A DNA stretch of 64,000 nt from Enterobacteriaceae bacterium UBA7338 (lineage in GTDB: Bacteria; Pseudomonadota; Gammaproteobacteria; Enterobacterales; Enterobacteriaceae). Shown piece after piece: positions 1 to 8,537 of the stretch. The DNA lies in NCBI GenBank assembly GCA_002480085.1, contig DKPJ01000009.1, positions 135,169-199,168 of the forward strand, read 5' to 3'. Position 1 is the first letter of the stretch; the number at the start of each line of letters is the position of its first letter. The translations under genes were made by a program, and so were the position numbers. The notes beneath the pieces are model-generated. The model worked only from the letters and a program-made list of their open reading frames with translations. It searched no databases and was not told the origin of the DNA.

Positions 1-69
1 CGTAGCGCCACCGGGCGTGACTATGCTGACGCTGCCACGCCGGGCGGCACTGCGTTTGCCCGGCCTACG
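1..69. repeat. REP-type palindromic repeats (edge of window)
   Basis: Two GC-rich imperfect palindromic units, containing CACCGGGCGTGAC and GCCCGGCCTAC, match the REP/BIME units found elsewhere in this window (for example 4593-4623 and 50022-50056). They lie downstream of whatever gene precedes the window. Confidence 0.6.
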
Positions 70-113
70 TCGAGCACGGTGCGGTTTACAGACGATCACA
101 GTATCAATAAATT

Positions 114-141
114 AAAGCCCTCTCCTGCGAGGGCGTTTTTA
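114..141 (+). terminator. Intrinsic terminator
   Basis: The stem GCCCTC (117-122) pairs with GAGGGC (129-134) around a 6-nt loop and is followed by GTTTTT. It should end transcription of a gene left of the window before the tog promoter region. Confidence 0.75.
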
Positions 142-226
142 TTTATAGCAAATCATTAGCGAATTAATCATTCATTTATCCAGGCACTTACACCGCGTGC
201 TCACTGGAAATGTCACCTGGCTCACC

Positions 227-257
227 TTATTGAAACGTCGTTTCGACTTTGATCACA
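227..257 (+). promoter_or_regulatory. KdgR operator and adjacent CRP-like site upstream of togM
   Basis: TGAAACGTCGTTTCG at 231-245 is an almost perfect palindrome of the KdgR type (GAAAC-N3-GTTTC). Immediately after it, TTCGA-N6-TCACA (242-257) resembles a CRP site with one good half. KdgR repression combined with CRP activation is the known scheme for pectin catabolism genes in Dickeya and relatives. Its position about 100 bp before togM fits that role. Confidence 0.7.
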
Positions 258-351
258 TTTCCATAATTAATCGAATGACGCAGAAATAAATCGCAATAAG
301 ATAAATTAAAACACCGTTTTAAAAAGCAATCATACACCCAGGCAGGTATAT

Positions 352-1242
352 ATGAATGAAAACAGACTGCTGGGATTGGCCTGGATATCGCCCTATATCA
401 TCGGGTTGATCGTCTTTACGGCCTTTCCCTTCGTTTCCTCGTTTTTCCTCAGTTTTACTGAGTATGACTTAATGAGTCCGCCGGTATTTAACGGGATTGA
501 AAACTACCGTTACATGCTGACCGAGGACTCCCTGTTCTGGAAATCGATGGGCGTCACCTTTGCCTACGTCTTTTTAACGATCCCGCTGAAGCTCGCCTTT
601 GCGCTGGGGATCGCCTTTGTTCTTAACTTTAAGTTACGCGGCATCGGCTTCTTTCGTACCGCCTACTATATCCCATCGATTCTGGGCAGCTCCGTCGCCA
701 TCGCCGTGCTGTGGCGCGCGCTGTTTGCTATCGACGGCCTGCTGAACAGCTTTATTGGCGTTTTTGGTCTCGATCCGGTGAACTGGCTGGGTGAGCCTTC
801 GCTGGCGCTGATGTCCGTGACCCTGCTGCGCGTCTGGCAGTTCGGTTCCGCGATGGTGATCTTCCTCGCCGCGCTGCAAAACGTCCCGCAGTCGCAGTAT
901 GAGGCGGCGATGATCGACGGCGCGTCGAAGTGGCAGATGTTTATGAAGGTGACCGTGCCGCTGATTACGCCGGTGATCTTCTTCAACTTCATCATGCAGA
1001 CCACCCAGGCGTTCCAGGAGTTTACCGGCCCGTATGTCATTACCGGCGGCGGCCCGACCTACTACACCTACCTCTTCTCGCTCTACATCTACGACACCGC
1101 CTTTAAGTATTTCGATATGGGCTACGGCGCGGCGCTGGCGTGGGTACTGTTCCTGGTGGTGGCCGTCTTCGCCTCCATTGCCTTTAAGTCATCAAAATAC
1201 TGGGTCTTCTACTCCGCCGATAAGGGAGGCAAAAATGGCTGA
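352..1242 (+). CDS. togM: Oligogalacturonide ABC transporter permease TogM
   Basis: An inner-membrane permease of the MalF type (binding-protein-dependent transport, CUT1 family), 296 aa with six predicted membrane segments. The cytoplasmic EAA loop that contacts the ATPase is visible around residues 184-207 (EAAMIDGASKWQMF...VPLITP). It is the first gene of a four-gene operon with togN, togA and togB, and overlaps togN by 8 nt. The ATG at 352 follows a purine-rich AGGCAGGT. The substrate assignment (oligogalacturonides) rests on resemblance to the Tog system, the KdgR operator upstream, and the neighbouring kdu, ogl and kdgM genes. The family alone would allow another oligosaccharide. Confidence 0.85.
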   Translation: MNENRLLGLAWISPYIIGLIVFTAFPFVSSFFLSFTEYDLMSPPVFNGIENYRYMLTEDSLFWKSMGVTFAYVFLTIPLKLAFALGIAFVLNFKLRGIGFFRTAYYIPSILGSSVAIAVLWRALFAIDGLLNSFIGVFGLDPVNWLGEPSLALMSVTLLRVWQFGSAMVIFLAALQNVPQSQYEAAMIDGASKWQMFMKVTVPLITPVIFFNFIMQTTQAFQEFTGPYVITGGGPTYYTYLFSLYIYDTAFKYFDMGYGAALAWVLFLVVAVFASIAFKSSKYWVFYSADKGGKNG

Positions 1243-2137
1243 CGTGCAACAAATTACCCCGGCTGCGAGCCACGCCGAACGTGAAGTGGCCCGTACGCTG
1301 CGTCGCGAGAAGATCAGCGCATGGATCCGCTATGTCATTTTGCTGTTTGTTGGCCTGCTGATGCTCTACCCGCTGGTGTGGATGTTCTCGGCGGCGTTCA
1401 AGCCTAACCACGAGATCTTTACCACCCTGAGCCTGTGGCCAGCCAACGCCACCTGGGACGGCTTTATCAACGGCTGGAAAACCGGTACCGAGTATAACTT
1501 CGGCCATTACATGCTGAATACCTTCAAGTATGTAATCCCGAAAGTGATCCTGACCATTATCTCCTCCACCATCGTGGCCTACGGCTTTGCCCGCTTCGAG
1601 ATCCCGTGGAAGAAGTTCTGGTTCGCGACGCTGATCACCACCATGCTGCTGCCAAGCACCGTGCTGCTGATCCCGCAGTACCTGATGTTCCGTGAGATGG
1701 GCATGCTCAACAGCTATATGCCGCTCTATCTGCCGCTGGCTTTTGCCACCCAGGGCTTCTTCGTCTTCATGCTGATCCAGTTCCTGCGCGGCGTACCGCG
1801 TGACATGGAAGAGGCGGCGCAGATCGACGGCTGTAACTCTGCCCAGGTGCTCTGGTACGTGGTGGTGCCGATCCTGAAACCGGCGATTATCTCGGTGGCG
1901 CTGTTCCAGTTCATGTGGTCGATGAACGACTTTATCGGCCCGCTGATCTACGTCTACAGCGTGGATAAGTACCCGATTGCCCTGGCGCTGAAAATGTCCA
2001 TCGACGTGACCGAGGGCGCGCCGTGGAACGAAATTCTGGCAATGGCGAGTATCTCCATTCTGCCGTCCATCATTGTCTTCTTCCTGGCTCAACGCTACTT
2101 CGTACAGGGCGTGACCAGCAGCGGAATTAAAGGTTAA
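1235..2137 (+). CDS. togN: Oligogalacturonide ABC transporter permease TogN
   Basis: The second permease subunit, MalG type, about 300 aa. The reading frame is open further upstream, but the ATG at 1235 is preceded by AAGGGAGG (1222-1229) and overlaps the end of togM by 8 nt, so this start is preferred. The N-terminus is a hydrophilic arm of roughly 30 residues, followed by six membrane helices. The EAA loop reads EEAAQIDGCNSAQ...VVVPILKPA. With TogM it should form the membrane channel of the importer, energised by TogA and fed by periplasmic TogB. Confidence 0.85.
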   Translation: MADVQQITPAASHAEREVARTLRREKISAWIRYVILLFVGLLMLYPLVWMFSAAFKPNHEIFTTLSLWPANATWDGFINGWKTGTEYNFGHYMLNTFKYVIPKVILTIISSTIVAYGFARFEIPWKKFWFATLITTMLLPSTVLLIPQYLMFREMGMLNSYMPLYLPLAFATQGFFVFMLIQFLRGVPRDMEEAAQIDGCNSAQVLWYVVVPILKPAIISVALFQFMWSMNDFIGPLIYVYSVDKYPIALALKMSIDVTEGAPWNEILAMASISILPSIIVFFLAQRYFVQGVTSSGIKG

Positions 2138-2149
2138 GAGGGAAATATC

Positions 2150-3277
2150 ATGGCTGAAGTTATTTTCAACAAGCTGGAAAAAGTGTACTCCAACGGCTTT
2201 AAAGCGGTACATGGTATCGACCTGAAGATCGCTGACGGGGAGTTTATGGTGATTGTTGGCCCGTCCGGCTGCGCCAAGTCCACCACCCTGCGCATGCTGG
2301 CCGGGCTGGAGACCATCAGCGGCGGCGAAGTGCGTATCGGGGAGAAGATCGTCAACAACCTCGCGCCGAAAGAGCGCGGCATTGCGATGGTGTTCCAGAA
2401 CTATGCTCTTTATCCGCACATGACGGTTCGGGAAAACCTCGCCTTCGGCCTCAAGCTGAGCAAGATGCCGAAAGAGCAGATCGATAAATATGTCGATGAA
2501 GCGGCGAAGATCCTTGAGCTGGAGGAGCTGCTGGAGCGCCTGCCGCGCCAGCTCTCCGGCGGCCAGGCCCAGCGTGTGGCGGTAGGTCGGGCGATTGTGA
2601 AGAAGCCGGACGTGTTCCTGTTTGACGAACCGCTCTCTAACCTCGACGCCAAACTGCGCGCCTCGATGCGCATCCGTATTTCGGATCTGCATAAGCAGCT
2701 CAAAAGCTCCGGCAAACCGGCTACCACCGTCTACGTGACCCACGACCAGATCGAAGCCATGACCATGGGCGACCGCATCTGCGTAATGAAGCTGGGCCAT
2801 ATCATGCAGGTGGATACCCCGGACAACCTCTACCACTACCCGAAAAACATGTTCGTGGCGGGCTTTATTGGCGCACCGGAGATGAACATCAAGCCCGGCA
2901 AGCTAGTTGATAAAGCGGGCCGCCTGCACATCACCATCGGCGATGAGAGCCTGCCGCTTAACGCGCGCCAGCAGGAGAAAGTGGCCGCGTATCAGAACCA
3001 GTCGGTGTTTTTCGGCGTGCGTCCGGAGTTCGTCTCCCTCTCCGATGAGCCATTTGCCGAGGGCGGCTGCACCGGTGAGATGGTCCGCACCGAAAACATG
3101 GGCCACGAGTTCTTTGTCTATCTGAAAGTGGGCGACTACGAGCTGACCGCCCGCATTCCGTCAGATGAAGCTAAGCCAATGATTGAAAAGGGCCTTAACC
3201 GCAAGGTCTGGTTTACGTTTGACATGGATAAGTGTCATATCTTTGACGCAAAAACTGAACAGAACATCTCTCTCTAA
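2150..3277 (+). CDS. togA: Oligogalacturonide ABC transporter ATPase TogA
   Basis: A 375-aa sugar-importer ATPase of the UgpC/MalK/MsmX class. Visible motifs are Walker A GPSGCAKST (residues 37-45), Q-loop FQNYALYP, signature LSGGQAQRVA, Walker B DVFLFDEP and switch THDQIEAM. These are followed by a C-terminal TOBE/OB regulatory region of about 130 aa. The Walker A glycine that normally precedes the lysine is alanine (GCC codon). This may be a subfamily feature because every other motif is intact. It lies 12 nt after togN and 13 nt before togB in the same operon, and should hydrolyse ATP for oligogalacturonide uptake. Confidence 0.87.
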   Translation: MAEVIFNKLEKVYSNGFKAVHGIDLKIADGEFMVIVGPSGCAKSTTLRMLAGLETISGGEVRIGEKIVNNLAPKERGIAMVFQNYALYPHMTVRENLAFGLKLSKMPKEQIDKYVDEAAKILELEELLERLPRQLSGGQAQRVAVGRAIVKKPDVFLFDEPLSNLDAKLRASMRIRISDLHKQLKSSGKPATTVYVTHDQIEAMTMGDRICVMKLGHIMQVDTPDNLYHYPKNMFVAGFIGAPEMNIKPGKLVDKAGRLHITIGDESLPLNARQQEKVAAYQNQSVFFGVRPEFVSLSDEPFAEGGCTGEMVRTENMGHEFFVYLKVGDYELTARIPSDEAKPMIEKGLNRKVWFTFDMDKCHIFDAKTEQNISL

Positions 3278-3290
3278 CTGGAGTATAAAA

Positions 3291-4580
3291 ATGAAAAAAG
3301 TGCTTTTAAGCGCAGCTATCTCCGCCACATTAGGCCTGAGCGCCCTTCCTTCTCAGGCAGCGGATAACGTTGACCTGCGTATGTCCTGGTGGGGTGGCAA
3401 TGGCCGCCACCAGGTAACGCTGAAGGCGATCGAGGAGTTTCACAAGCAGCATCCGGACATTAACGTAAAATCTGAATATACCGGCTGGGACGGCCACCTC
3501 TCCCGCCTGACCACGCAGATCGCTGGCGGCACCGAGCCTGACGTGATGCAGACCAACTGGAACTGGCTGCCGATCTTCTCCAAAAACGGCGACGGCTTTT
3601 ACGACCTCAACCAGGTGAAGGATGTGATCGATCTGAGCCAGTTCGATCCGAAAGAGCTGAAATCGACCACCGTCAACGGCAAGCTGAACGGGATCCCCAT
3701 CTCCGTGACCGCACGCGTTTTCTACTTCAACAATGAGACCTGGAAAAAAGCGGGCGTTGAGTACCCTAAAACCTGGGATGAGCTGAAAGCCGCAGGCAAG
3801 ACCTTTGAGAGCAAGTTGGGCAAGCAGTACTACCCGGTGGTGCTGGAGCACCAGGACACCCTGGCGCTGCTGAACTCCTACATGATCCAGAAGTACAACA
3901 TTGCGGCGGTGGATGAGAAGACGAAAAAATTCGCCTACAGCAAAGAGCAGTGGGTGGAGTTTTTCCAGACCTATAAGGATCTCGTCGATAGCCACGTGAT
4001 GCCGGATACCAAATACTACGCCTCGTTTGGTAAGAGCAACATGTATGAGATGAAGCCGTGGATCGAGGGTGAATGGGGCGGCACCTACATGTGGAACTCC
4101 ACCATCACCAAGTACTCCGATAACCTGAAGCCACCGGCGAAGCTGGAGCTGGGCAGCTACCCGATGCTGCCGGGCGCGACCGACGCAGGCCTGTTCTTTA
4201 AACCGGCCCAGATGCTGTCGATTGGTAAATCCACTAAGCATCCGAAAGAGGCGGCGCAGCTGATTAACTTCCTGCTGAACAGCAAAGAGGGGGCGGAGAC
4301 GCTGGGCCTCGAGCGCGGCGTACCGCTGAGCAAGGCGGCAGTGGAGACCCTGACCGCGAACGGCACCATCAAAGAGGAGGATCCGTCGGTTGCAGGCCTG
4401 CGCCTGGCGCAGTCCCTGCCGGCGAAGCTGACGGTATCGCCCTACTTTGACGACCCGCAGGTGGTGGCCCAGTTTGGTACTTCCCTGCAGTACATCGACT
4501 ACGGCCAGAAAACCGTGGAGGAGACCGCAGCTGACTTCCAGCGCCAGGCTGAACGTATCCTGAAACGCGCGATGCGCTAG
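3291..4580 (+). CDS. togB: Oligogalacturonide-binding periplasmic protein TogB
   Basis: An extracellular solute-binding protein family 1, about 429 aa. The ATG at 3291 is preferred over upstream in-frame starts because it follows CTGGAG and opens a classical signal peptide: MKK, a hydrophobic core, then cleavage after SQA near residue 25. The mature protein starts DNVDLRMSWWGG and has the two-lobe SBP layout with a W-rich ligand region. It is the last gene of the tog operon. It should capture oligogalacturonides that enter through the KdgM channel and deliver them to TogMN. A REP hairpin follows the stop codon. Confidence 0.87.
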   Translation: MKKVLLSAAISATLGLSALPSQAADNVDLRMSWWGGNGRHQVTLKAIEEFHKQHPDINVKSEYTGWDGHLSRLTTQIAGGTEPDVMQTNWNWLPIFSKNGDGFYDLNQVKDVIDLSQFDPKELKSTTVNGKLNGIPISVTARVFYFNNETWKKAGVEYPKTWDELKAAGKTFESKLGKQYYPVVLEHQDTLALLNSYMIQKYNIAAVDEKTKKFAYSKEQWVEFFQTYKDLVDSHVMPDTKYYASFGKSNMYEMKPWIEGEWGGTYMWNSTITKYSDNLKPPAKLELGSYPMLPGATDAGLFFKPAQMLSIGKSTKHPKEAAQLINFLLNSKEGAETLGLERGVPLSKAAVETLTANGTIKEEDPSVAGLRLAQSLPAKLTVSPYFDDPQVVAQFGTSLQYIDYGQKTVEETAADFQRQAERILKRAMR

Positions 4581-4592
4581 GTTTTACAGTTG

Positions 4593-4623
4593 TGCCGGGT
4601 GGCGCTCCGCCTACCCGGCCTAC
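4593..4623. repeat. REP element between togB and araE
   Basis: A GC-rich palindrome, GCCGGGTGGCGC ... CCCGGCCTAC, in the 46-bp gap between the convergent togB and araE ends. It may act as a bidirectional mRNA 3'-end stabiliser or weak terminator, because no U-tract terminator is visible for either gene. Confidence 0.8.
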
Positions 4624-4626
4624 GGT

Positions 4627-6045
4627 TTACACCCCAATATTTCTTAACTTCTCTCCCGCCATCAGCTTACGCTCAATATGCTCAAGAGTGACGTTCTTCG
4701 TCTCCGGGATCAGCCAGAAGGTAATGCCCACGAAGGCAATATTCAGCGCGGTATAGAGCCAGAAGGTTCTCGCCGCACCGATGGCATCAAGCAGCGTCAG
4801 GAAGGTCGCGCCGATAATCATGTTTGACACCCAGTTGGTGGTGGTCGAGCAGGTAATGCCGAAATCGCGGCACTTCAGGGGCTGGATCTCCGAGCAGAGG
4901 ATCCACACTACCGGTGCGGCGCTCATGGCGTATCCGGCGATGCAGATCATGGTCATGCCGACAGAGAGCCAGGAGAGCCCGCTGGAGGCGGTGCCGTTAT
5001 CAAACTGCATCAGGCAGTAGCCCAGCACTAGCGTGCCAAAGGCCATGACGCTAAAACCGATCTTCAGCGCAGGCTTACGTCCGGCCTTATCCACCATAAA
5101 GATGGCGATAAAGGTCGCGAACATAAAGGTCAGGCCGACCACCAGGGTGGCGATCATCTGCTGTTCGGTGGTGGTAAACCCGGCCATCTTAAAGATGCGC
5201 GGGGCGTAGTACATGATAATGTTCATCCCGGTAAACTGCTGCATTGCCTGTAACAGCATGCCGAGAAATACCGCCCGGCGTACGTTGCGGTTGGCTTTAA
5301 ACAGCCCCCATCCGCCCTGCTTATGCTTCAGGCTTTCGCGGATCTCGTTCAGCTCCTCGCGCGCCTTCTCGGAGGTATCGCGCAGCATGCGCAGCACCTC
5401 CTCCGCCTCAATATGCCGCCCCTTCTCTGCCAGCCAGCGCGGGCTGTTCGGCAGAAAGATAACCAACGCGATCAGCACCAGCGCTGGCAAGGCCAGCACG
5501 CCCAGCATGGCGCGCCAGTTACCGGAGTAGCTCAGCGCCGTGTCGGAGAGAAAGGCCATCACGATGCCTAGCGTCACCATCAGCTGATACATGCTGATCA
5601 TCTTGCCGCGCACGTTCTCGCTCGCCATCTCGGAGAGGTAGAGCGGCGCGGTATAGGAGGCGATGCCAACCGCCACGCCGAGGATCACCCTGGAGAAGAT
5701 CAGCACCTCAACGTTGATCGCAAAGGCCGAGCCGAGGGAACCCGCCACAAAGAGGATCGCCCCTGCCATCAGGCTGTATTTGCGCCCCAGGCGAAACGAG
5801 AGCCAGCCGTTAAACAGCGCCCCGATGGCCGCTCCCAGCATCATGCTGCTCACCACCCACTCCTGCTGGCGGCTGGTCAAGGTAAAGTGGTCGGTAATAA
5901 ACGGCAGCGCCCCGGCGATCACGCCGATATCCAGGCCAAACAGCAGACCGGCCACGGCGGCGGAGACGGAGACAAAAAGATTCATGCGCCGCGTATCCTG
6001 TAACGCGCGCGGCACTGACGGTGCGTTATGACTAAATGAACTCAT
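4627..6045 (-). CDS. araE: L-arabinose:H+ symporter AraE
   Basis: A 472-aa major facilitator superfamily sugar porter with 12 membrane segments. It carries the duplicated sugar-porter motifs GRKYSLMAG and [21 protein letters not shown] in the central loop, and [12 protein letters not shown] near the C-terminus. It is near-identical over long stretches to E. coli AraE as I recall that sequence. It imports L-arabinose, a pectin side-chain sugar, with protons. In E. coli araE also sits next to kduD-kduI, so this is conserved order. AraC half-sites lie upstream (6127-6164). araBAD and araC are not in the window. Confidence 0.93.
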   Translation of the reverse strand: MSSFSHNAPSVPRALQDTRRMNLFVSVSAAVAGLLFGLDIGVIAGALPFITDHFTLTSRQQEWVVSSMMLGAAIGALFNGWLSFRLGRKYSLMAGAILFVAGSLGSAFAINVEVLIFSRVILGVAVGIASYTAPLYLSEMASENVRGKMISMYQLMVTLGIVMAFLSDTALSYSGNWRAMLGVLALPALVLIALVIFLPNSPRWLAEKGRHIEAEEVLRMLRDTSEKAREELNEIRESLKHKQGGWGLFKANRNVRRAVFLGMLLQAMQQFTGMNIIMYYAPRIFKMAGFTTTEQQMIATLVVGLTFMFATFIAIFMVDKAGRKPALKIGFSVMAFGTLVLGYCLMQFDNGTASSGLSWLSVGMTMICIAGYAMSAAPVVWILCSEIQPLKCRDFGITCSTTTNWVSNMIIGATFLTLLDAIGAARTFWLYTALNIAFVGITFWLIPETKNVTLEHIERKLMAGEKLRNIGV

Positions 6046-6126
6046 CTTTTCTTGCCTGAAGTAGTAAATCGTCTATTGAAAGTAAGAGAGGGACGGCAAA
6101 AGGTGTCAGGGAGTAACGGTCGTAGA

Positions 6127-6172
6127 TATGGATTTAATTGCTATGCATATGGTTTATGTGATGGATATTCCA
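6127..6172 (-). promoter_or_regulatory. AraC tandem half-sites and CRP-like site upstream of araE
   Basis: Read on the araE strand, 6143-6127 is TAGC-N7-TCCATA, an exact match to the araI half-site consensus. A second, poorer half-site (TATGGT-N7-ATGG on the + strand) lies 21 bp away at 6148-6164, the spacing AraC dimers need. TGTGA-N6-TTCCA at 6157-6172 overlaps it as a possible CRP site. Two more TATGGA hexamers occur at 6265 and 6288, but without the GCTA half. Together these predict arabinose- and CRP-dependent activation of araE. Confidence 0.72.
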
Positions 6173-6310
6173 CTTTGATAATCACAGTTAATATTATCAA
6201 ATTATTTTAATGCGCTGTTTTAGTTAATAAATACCCAGACAGGCGCCTTAATGAGGCATTAAGATATGGATATTTCGCGATTGCGTATATGGATTTATCT
6301 TATTTACGGA

Positions 6311-6340
6311 GATAAAAAATCCCGCCGTATGGCAGGATCT
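6311..6340 (-). terminator. Intrinsic terminator of kduI-kduD
   Basis: On the minus strand CCTGCC pairs with GGCGGG around a short ATAC loop, followed by ATTTTTTATC. It lies about 50 bp past the kduD stop. Confidence 0.65.
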
Positions 6341-6372
6341 GGTAGGTCGGGTAAGCGCAGCGCCACCCGACA
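6341..6372. repeat. REP element downstream of kduD
   Basis: A palindrome, GTCGGGTAAGCGCAGCGCCACCCGAC, of the same REP family as the others in the window. It sits between the kduD stop and its U-tract terminator. Confidence 0.75.
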
Positions 6373-6387
6373 TTTTATCATGCTGGA

Positions 6388-7149
6388 TTAACGCGCCAGC
6401 CAGCCGCCGTCTACCGCGACGGTATAGCCATTGATGTAGTCAGAGGCGCTGGAGGCCAGGAACACCACCGGACCCATCAGATCGCTCGGCAGACCCCAGC
6501 GGCCCGCCGGGATACGGTCGAGGATTTCAGCGCTACGCTGCTCGTCGGCACGCAGCTGCTGGGTATTGTTGGTTGCCATGTAGCCCGGCGCGATGGCGTT
6601 CACATTGATGCTGTGCTTCGCCCACTCGTTAGCCATCAGGCGGGTGATGCCCATCACGCCGCTTTTAGAGGCGGTGTAGGACGGTACGCGGATGCCACCC
6701 TGGAAGGAGAGCATCGAGGCGATGTTGATGATTTTGCCGCCGTTGCCTTGGGCGATAAAGTGCTTCGCCGCCGCCTGGGACATAAAGAACACGCTCTTGA
6801 TGTTGAGATCCATGACGTCGTCCCAGTCTTTTTCGCTGAAGTTGATCGCGTCTTCACGACGGATCAGACCCGCGTTGTTCACCAGCACGTCGATATGGCC
6901 GAACTCATTCACCGCGCGCTCCAGCAGCGCAGGGATGCCGTCGATCTGACGCAGGTCAGCGGTCAGGCTCAGGAAGCGACGACCCAGGGCGGTAACGCGC
7001 TCAATGGTCTCGGTCGGCTCAACGATGTTAATCCCGACGATGTCGCAGCCCGCTTCCGCCAGGCCCAGGGCCATACCCTGACCCAGGCCGGTGTCACAGC
7101 CAGAGACAACCGCAACTTTACCTTCAAGAGAAAATGCATTCAGAATCAT
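6388..7149 (-). CDS. kduD: 2-keto-3-deoxy-D-gluconate dehydrogenase / 2,5-DKII reductase KduD
   Basis: A 253-aa classical short-chain dehydrogenase, almost identical to E. coli KduD. The cofactor loop GCDTGLGQG is near residue 17, NNAGLIRRED near 90, and the catalytic Ser and YTASK near 145-162. It reduces 2,5-diketo-3-deoxygluconate (DKII) to 2-keto-3-deoxygluconate in the cytoplasm, the step after KduI. The start ATG follows AGGAA. It lies 60 bp downstream of kduI on the same strand with no promoter apparent between them, so the two probably form a kduI-kduD transcript driven from the KdgR-controlled promoter upstream of kduI. Confidence 0.95.
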   Translation of the reverse strand: MILNAFSLEGKVAVVSGCDTGLGQGMALGLAEAGCDIVGINIVEPTETIERVTALGRRFLSLTADLRQIDGIPALLERAVNEFGHIDVLVNNAGLIRREDAINFSEKDWDDVMDLNIKSVFFMSQAAAKHFIAQGNGGKIINIASMLSFQGGIRVPSYTASKSGVMGITRLMANEWAKHSINVNAIAPGYMATNNTQQLRADEQRSAEILDRIPAGRWGLPSDLMGPVVFLASSASDYINGYTVAVDGGWLAR

Positions 7150-7209
7150 AGTGGTTCCTTAATCTATCTGCGCCTGTTCGCCAGGCAGGGTTTGCTTTGC
7201 TCTCCGCGA

Positions 7210-8046
7210 CTAGCGCAGATCCTTAACGGCAACGTGGTCCATATCATCAAAGACCTGGTTTTCGCCTACCATCCCCCAGATGAAGGTGTAAGCGCGGGTA
7301 CCGACGCCAGAGTGAATAGACCAGCTGGGTGAGATCACCGCCTGTTCGTTATGCATGATGATGTGGCGCGTCTCCTGCGGCTGCCCCATCATATGGAACA
7401 CGCAGGCGTCCTCATCCATATTGAAGTAGAAGTAGACCTCCATCCGGCGCTCATGGGTATGGCACGGCATGGTGTTCCACAGGTTGCCCGGCTCCAGCTC
7501 GGTCAGGCCCATGCTCAGCTGGCAGGTCTCCAGCACGTCCGGCACGAAGTATTTGTTGATGGTGCGGCGGTTGCTGGTGAGCGGATCGCCAAGGGTCACC
7601 GGAGCGACATCCGCCGGGGTCACTTTTTTGGTCGGATAGGCGGTGTGCGCCGGGGCGCAGTTGTAGTAGAACTTGGCCGGTTTTGCCGGATCGACGCTGG
7701 CAAACACCACCTCTTTGGTCCCTTTGCCAACATAGAGCGCATCACGATGGCCAATTTCGTAGCACTGGCCGTCAACGGTGATGGTGCCCGGACCACCGAT
7801 ATTGATGGTGCCCAGCTCGCGGCGCTCAAGGAAGTAGCTAACGCCCAGCTGCTTGCCCACTTCACCGCCCACGGCAACGGTTTTCGCTACCGGCATGATG
7901 CCGCCAACGATAATGCGATCGATATGGCTGTACACCATGGTGTACGCGTCCGCCTCGAATACCTGCTCAACTAAGAACTCGTCGCGCAGCCCCTGGGTGT
8001 CCAGCGTCTTAGCATGTGCGCTGTGGATGCTTTGTCTGACTTCCAC
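7210..8046 (-). CDS. kduI: 5-keto-4-deoxyuronate isomerase KduI (GTG start)
   Basis: An isomerase that converts 5-keto-4-deoxyuronate (DKI) to DKII. The reading frame is open upstream, but homology to E. coli KduI (278 aa, beginning [11 protein letters not shown]) starts at a GTG at 8046 preceded by GGAGG. That gives 278 aa with N-terminus [11 protein letters not shown]. The cupin-like beta-barrel carries metal-ligand histidines in the [16 protein letters not shown] segment, with a further conserved WSIHSGVG segment near the C-terminus. It is transcribed ahead of kduD. Its product feeds KduD and its substrate is supplied by Ogl. Confidence 0.93.
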   Translation of the reverse strand: MEVRQSIHSAHAKTLDTQGLRDEFLVEQVFEADAYTMVYSHIDRIIVGGIMPVAKTVAVGGEVGKQLGVSYFLERRELGTINIGGPGTITVDGQCYEIGHRDALYVGKGTKEVVFASVDPAKPAKFYYNCAPAHTAYPTKKVTPADVAPVTLGDPLTSNRRTINKYFVPDVLETCQLSMGLTELEPGNLWNTMPCHTHERRMEVYFYFNMDEDACVFHMMGQPQETRHIIMHNEQAVISPSWSIHSGVGTRAYTFIWGMVGENQVFDDMDHVAVKDLR

Positions 8047-8093
8047 ATTTACCTCCGAAATCGTTTTTAACCGAACGTCACGCAACGGAGCGT

Positions 8094-8108
8094 CGAAACG
8101 CTGTTCCG
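8094..8108 (-). promoter_or_regulatory. KdgR-like operator in the kduI leader
   Basis: CGAAACGCTGTTCCG fits GAAAC-N3-GTTTC with one mismatch. It lies just downstream of the predicted kduI transcription start, where a bound repressor would block elongation. Confidence 0.55.
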
Positions 8109-8126
8109 TTTTGTAGTATGGCGGCC

Positions 8127-8155
8127 ATATTATCCCGGCTAAAACGTGTTTTCAA
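8127..8155 (-). promoter_or_regulatory. Sigma-70 promoter of kduI-kduD
   Basis: On the minus strand there is a TTGAAA -35 (8155-8150), a 17-bp spacer and a TATAAT-like TAATAT -10 (8132-8127). It lies about 80 bp upstream of the GTG start of kduI and is flanked by two KdgR-type boxes. Confidence 0.65.
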
Positions 8156-8160
8156 TTGCA

Positions 8161-8181
8161 AATAAAACATTGTTTCATTTT
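8161..8181. promoter_or_regulatory. KdgR operator upstream of the kduI promoter
   Basis: AATAAAACATTGTTTCATTT matches the full KdgR consensus (AATRAAAC-N3-GTTTYATTT) including its AT-rich flanks. It abuts the -35 of the kduI promoter. Confidence 0.75.
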
Positions 8182-8426
8182 TTATGCTATTTCGTTTGAA
8201 AATTGCAATTAGGATCACGATTGTTTGGCGTTGACATCCTATAGCCAGCAAGTGCTGGCTGACGCGAATGATAAAAAATTCTTTATTAACAATTACCTAT
8301 GGAATCTTTGAATTTGGGCTATCTTGTTGGTTTTTCTTGCCGCAAATCAAAGACATCCATTTTCCTGATACCCTTTCCTGACATAGACGAAACTTTTTTC
8401 TTATAAAGTGCGTGACCAATCACACA

Positions 8427-8478
8427 TATTGAAACGATGTTTTGATAATTTGACACCTCGTTTTTAAACTCATAATCC
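8427..8478 (+). promoter_or_regulatory. KdgR operator and sigma-70 promoter of ogl
   Basis: TATTGAAACGATGTTTTGATA (about 8427-8447) is a KdgR-type palindrome. Two bases later comes TTGACA (8450-8455), 17 bp, then TAATCC (8473-8478), a strong sigma-70 promoter. The operator abuts the -35, consistent with repression by KdgR and induction by KDG-type intermediates. Confidence 0.75.
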
Positions 8479-8537
8479 ATTCGGGTCATTACGCTGGCCG
8501 AAACATCGTGACAGGCCCTCTTAACAAGGAGATTAGT

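Noticed and set aside
1184..2836. Long open frame (550 codons) on the minus strand across togN and togA
   Set aside because: It lies antisense to strongly supported genes, has the His/Gln-rich composition typical of a shadow frame in GC-rich coding DNA, and resembles no family.
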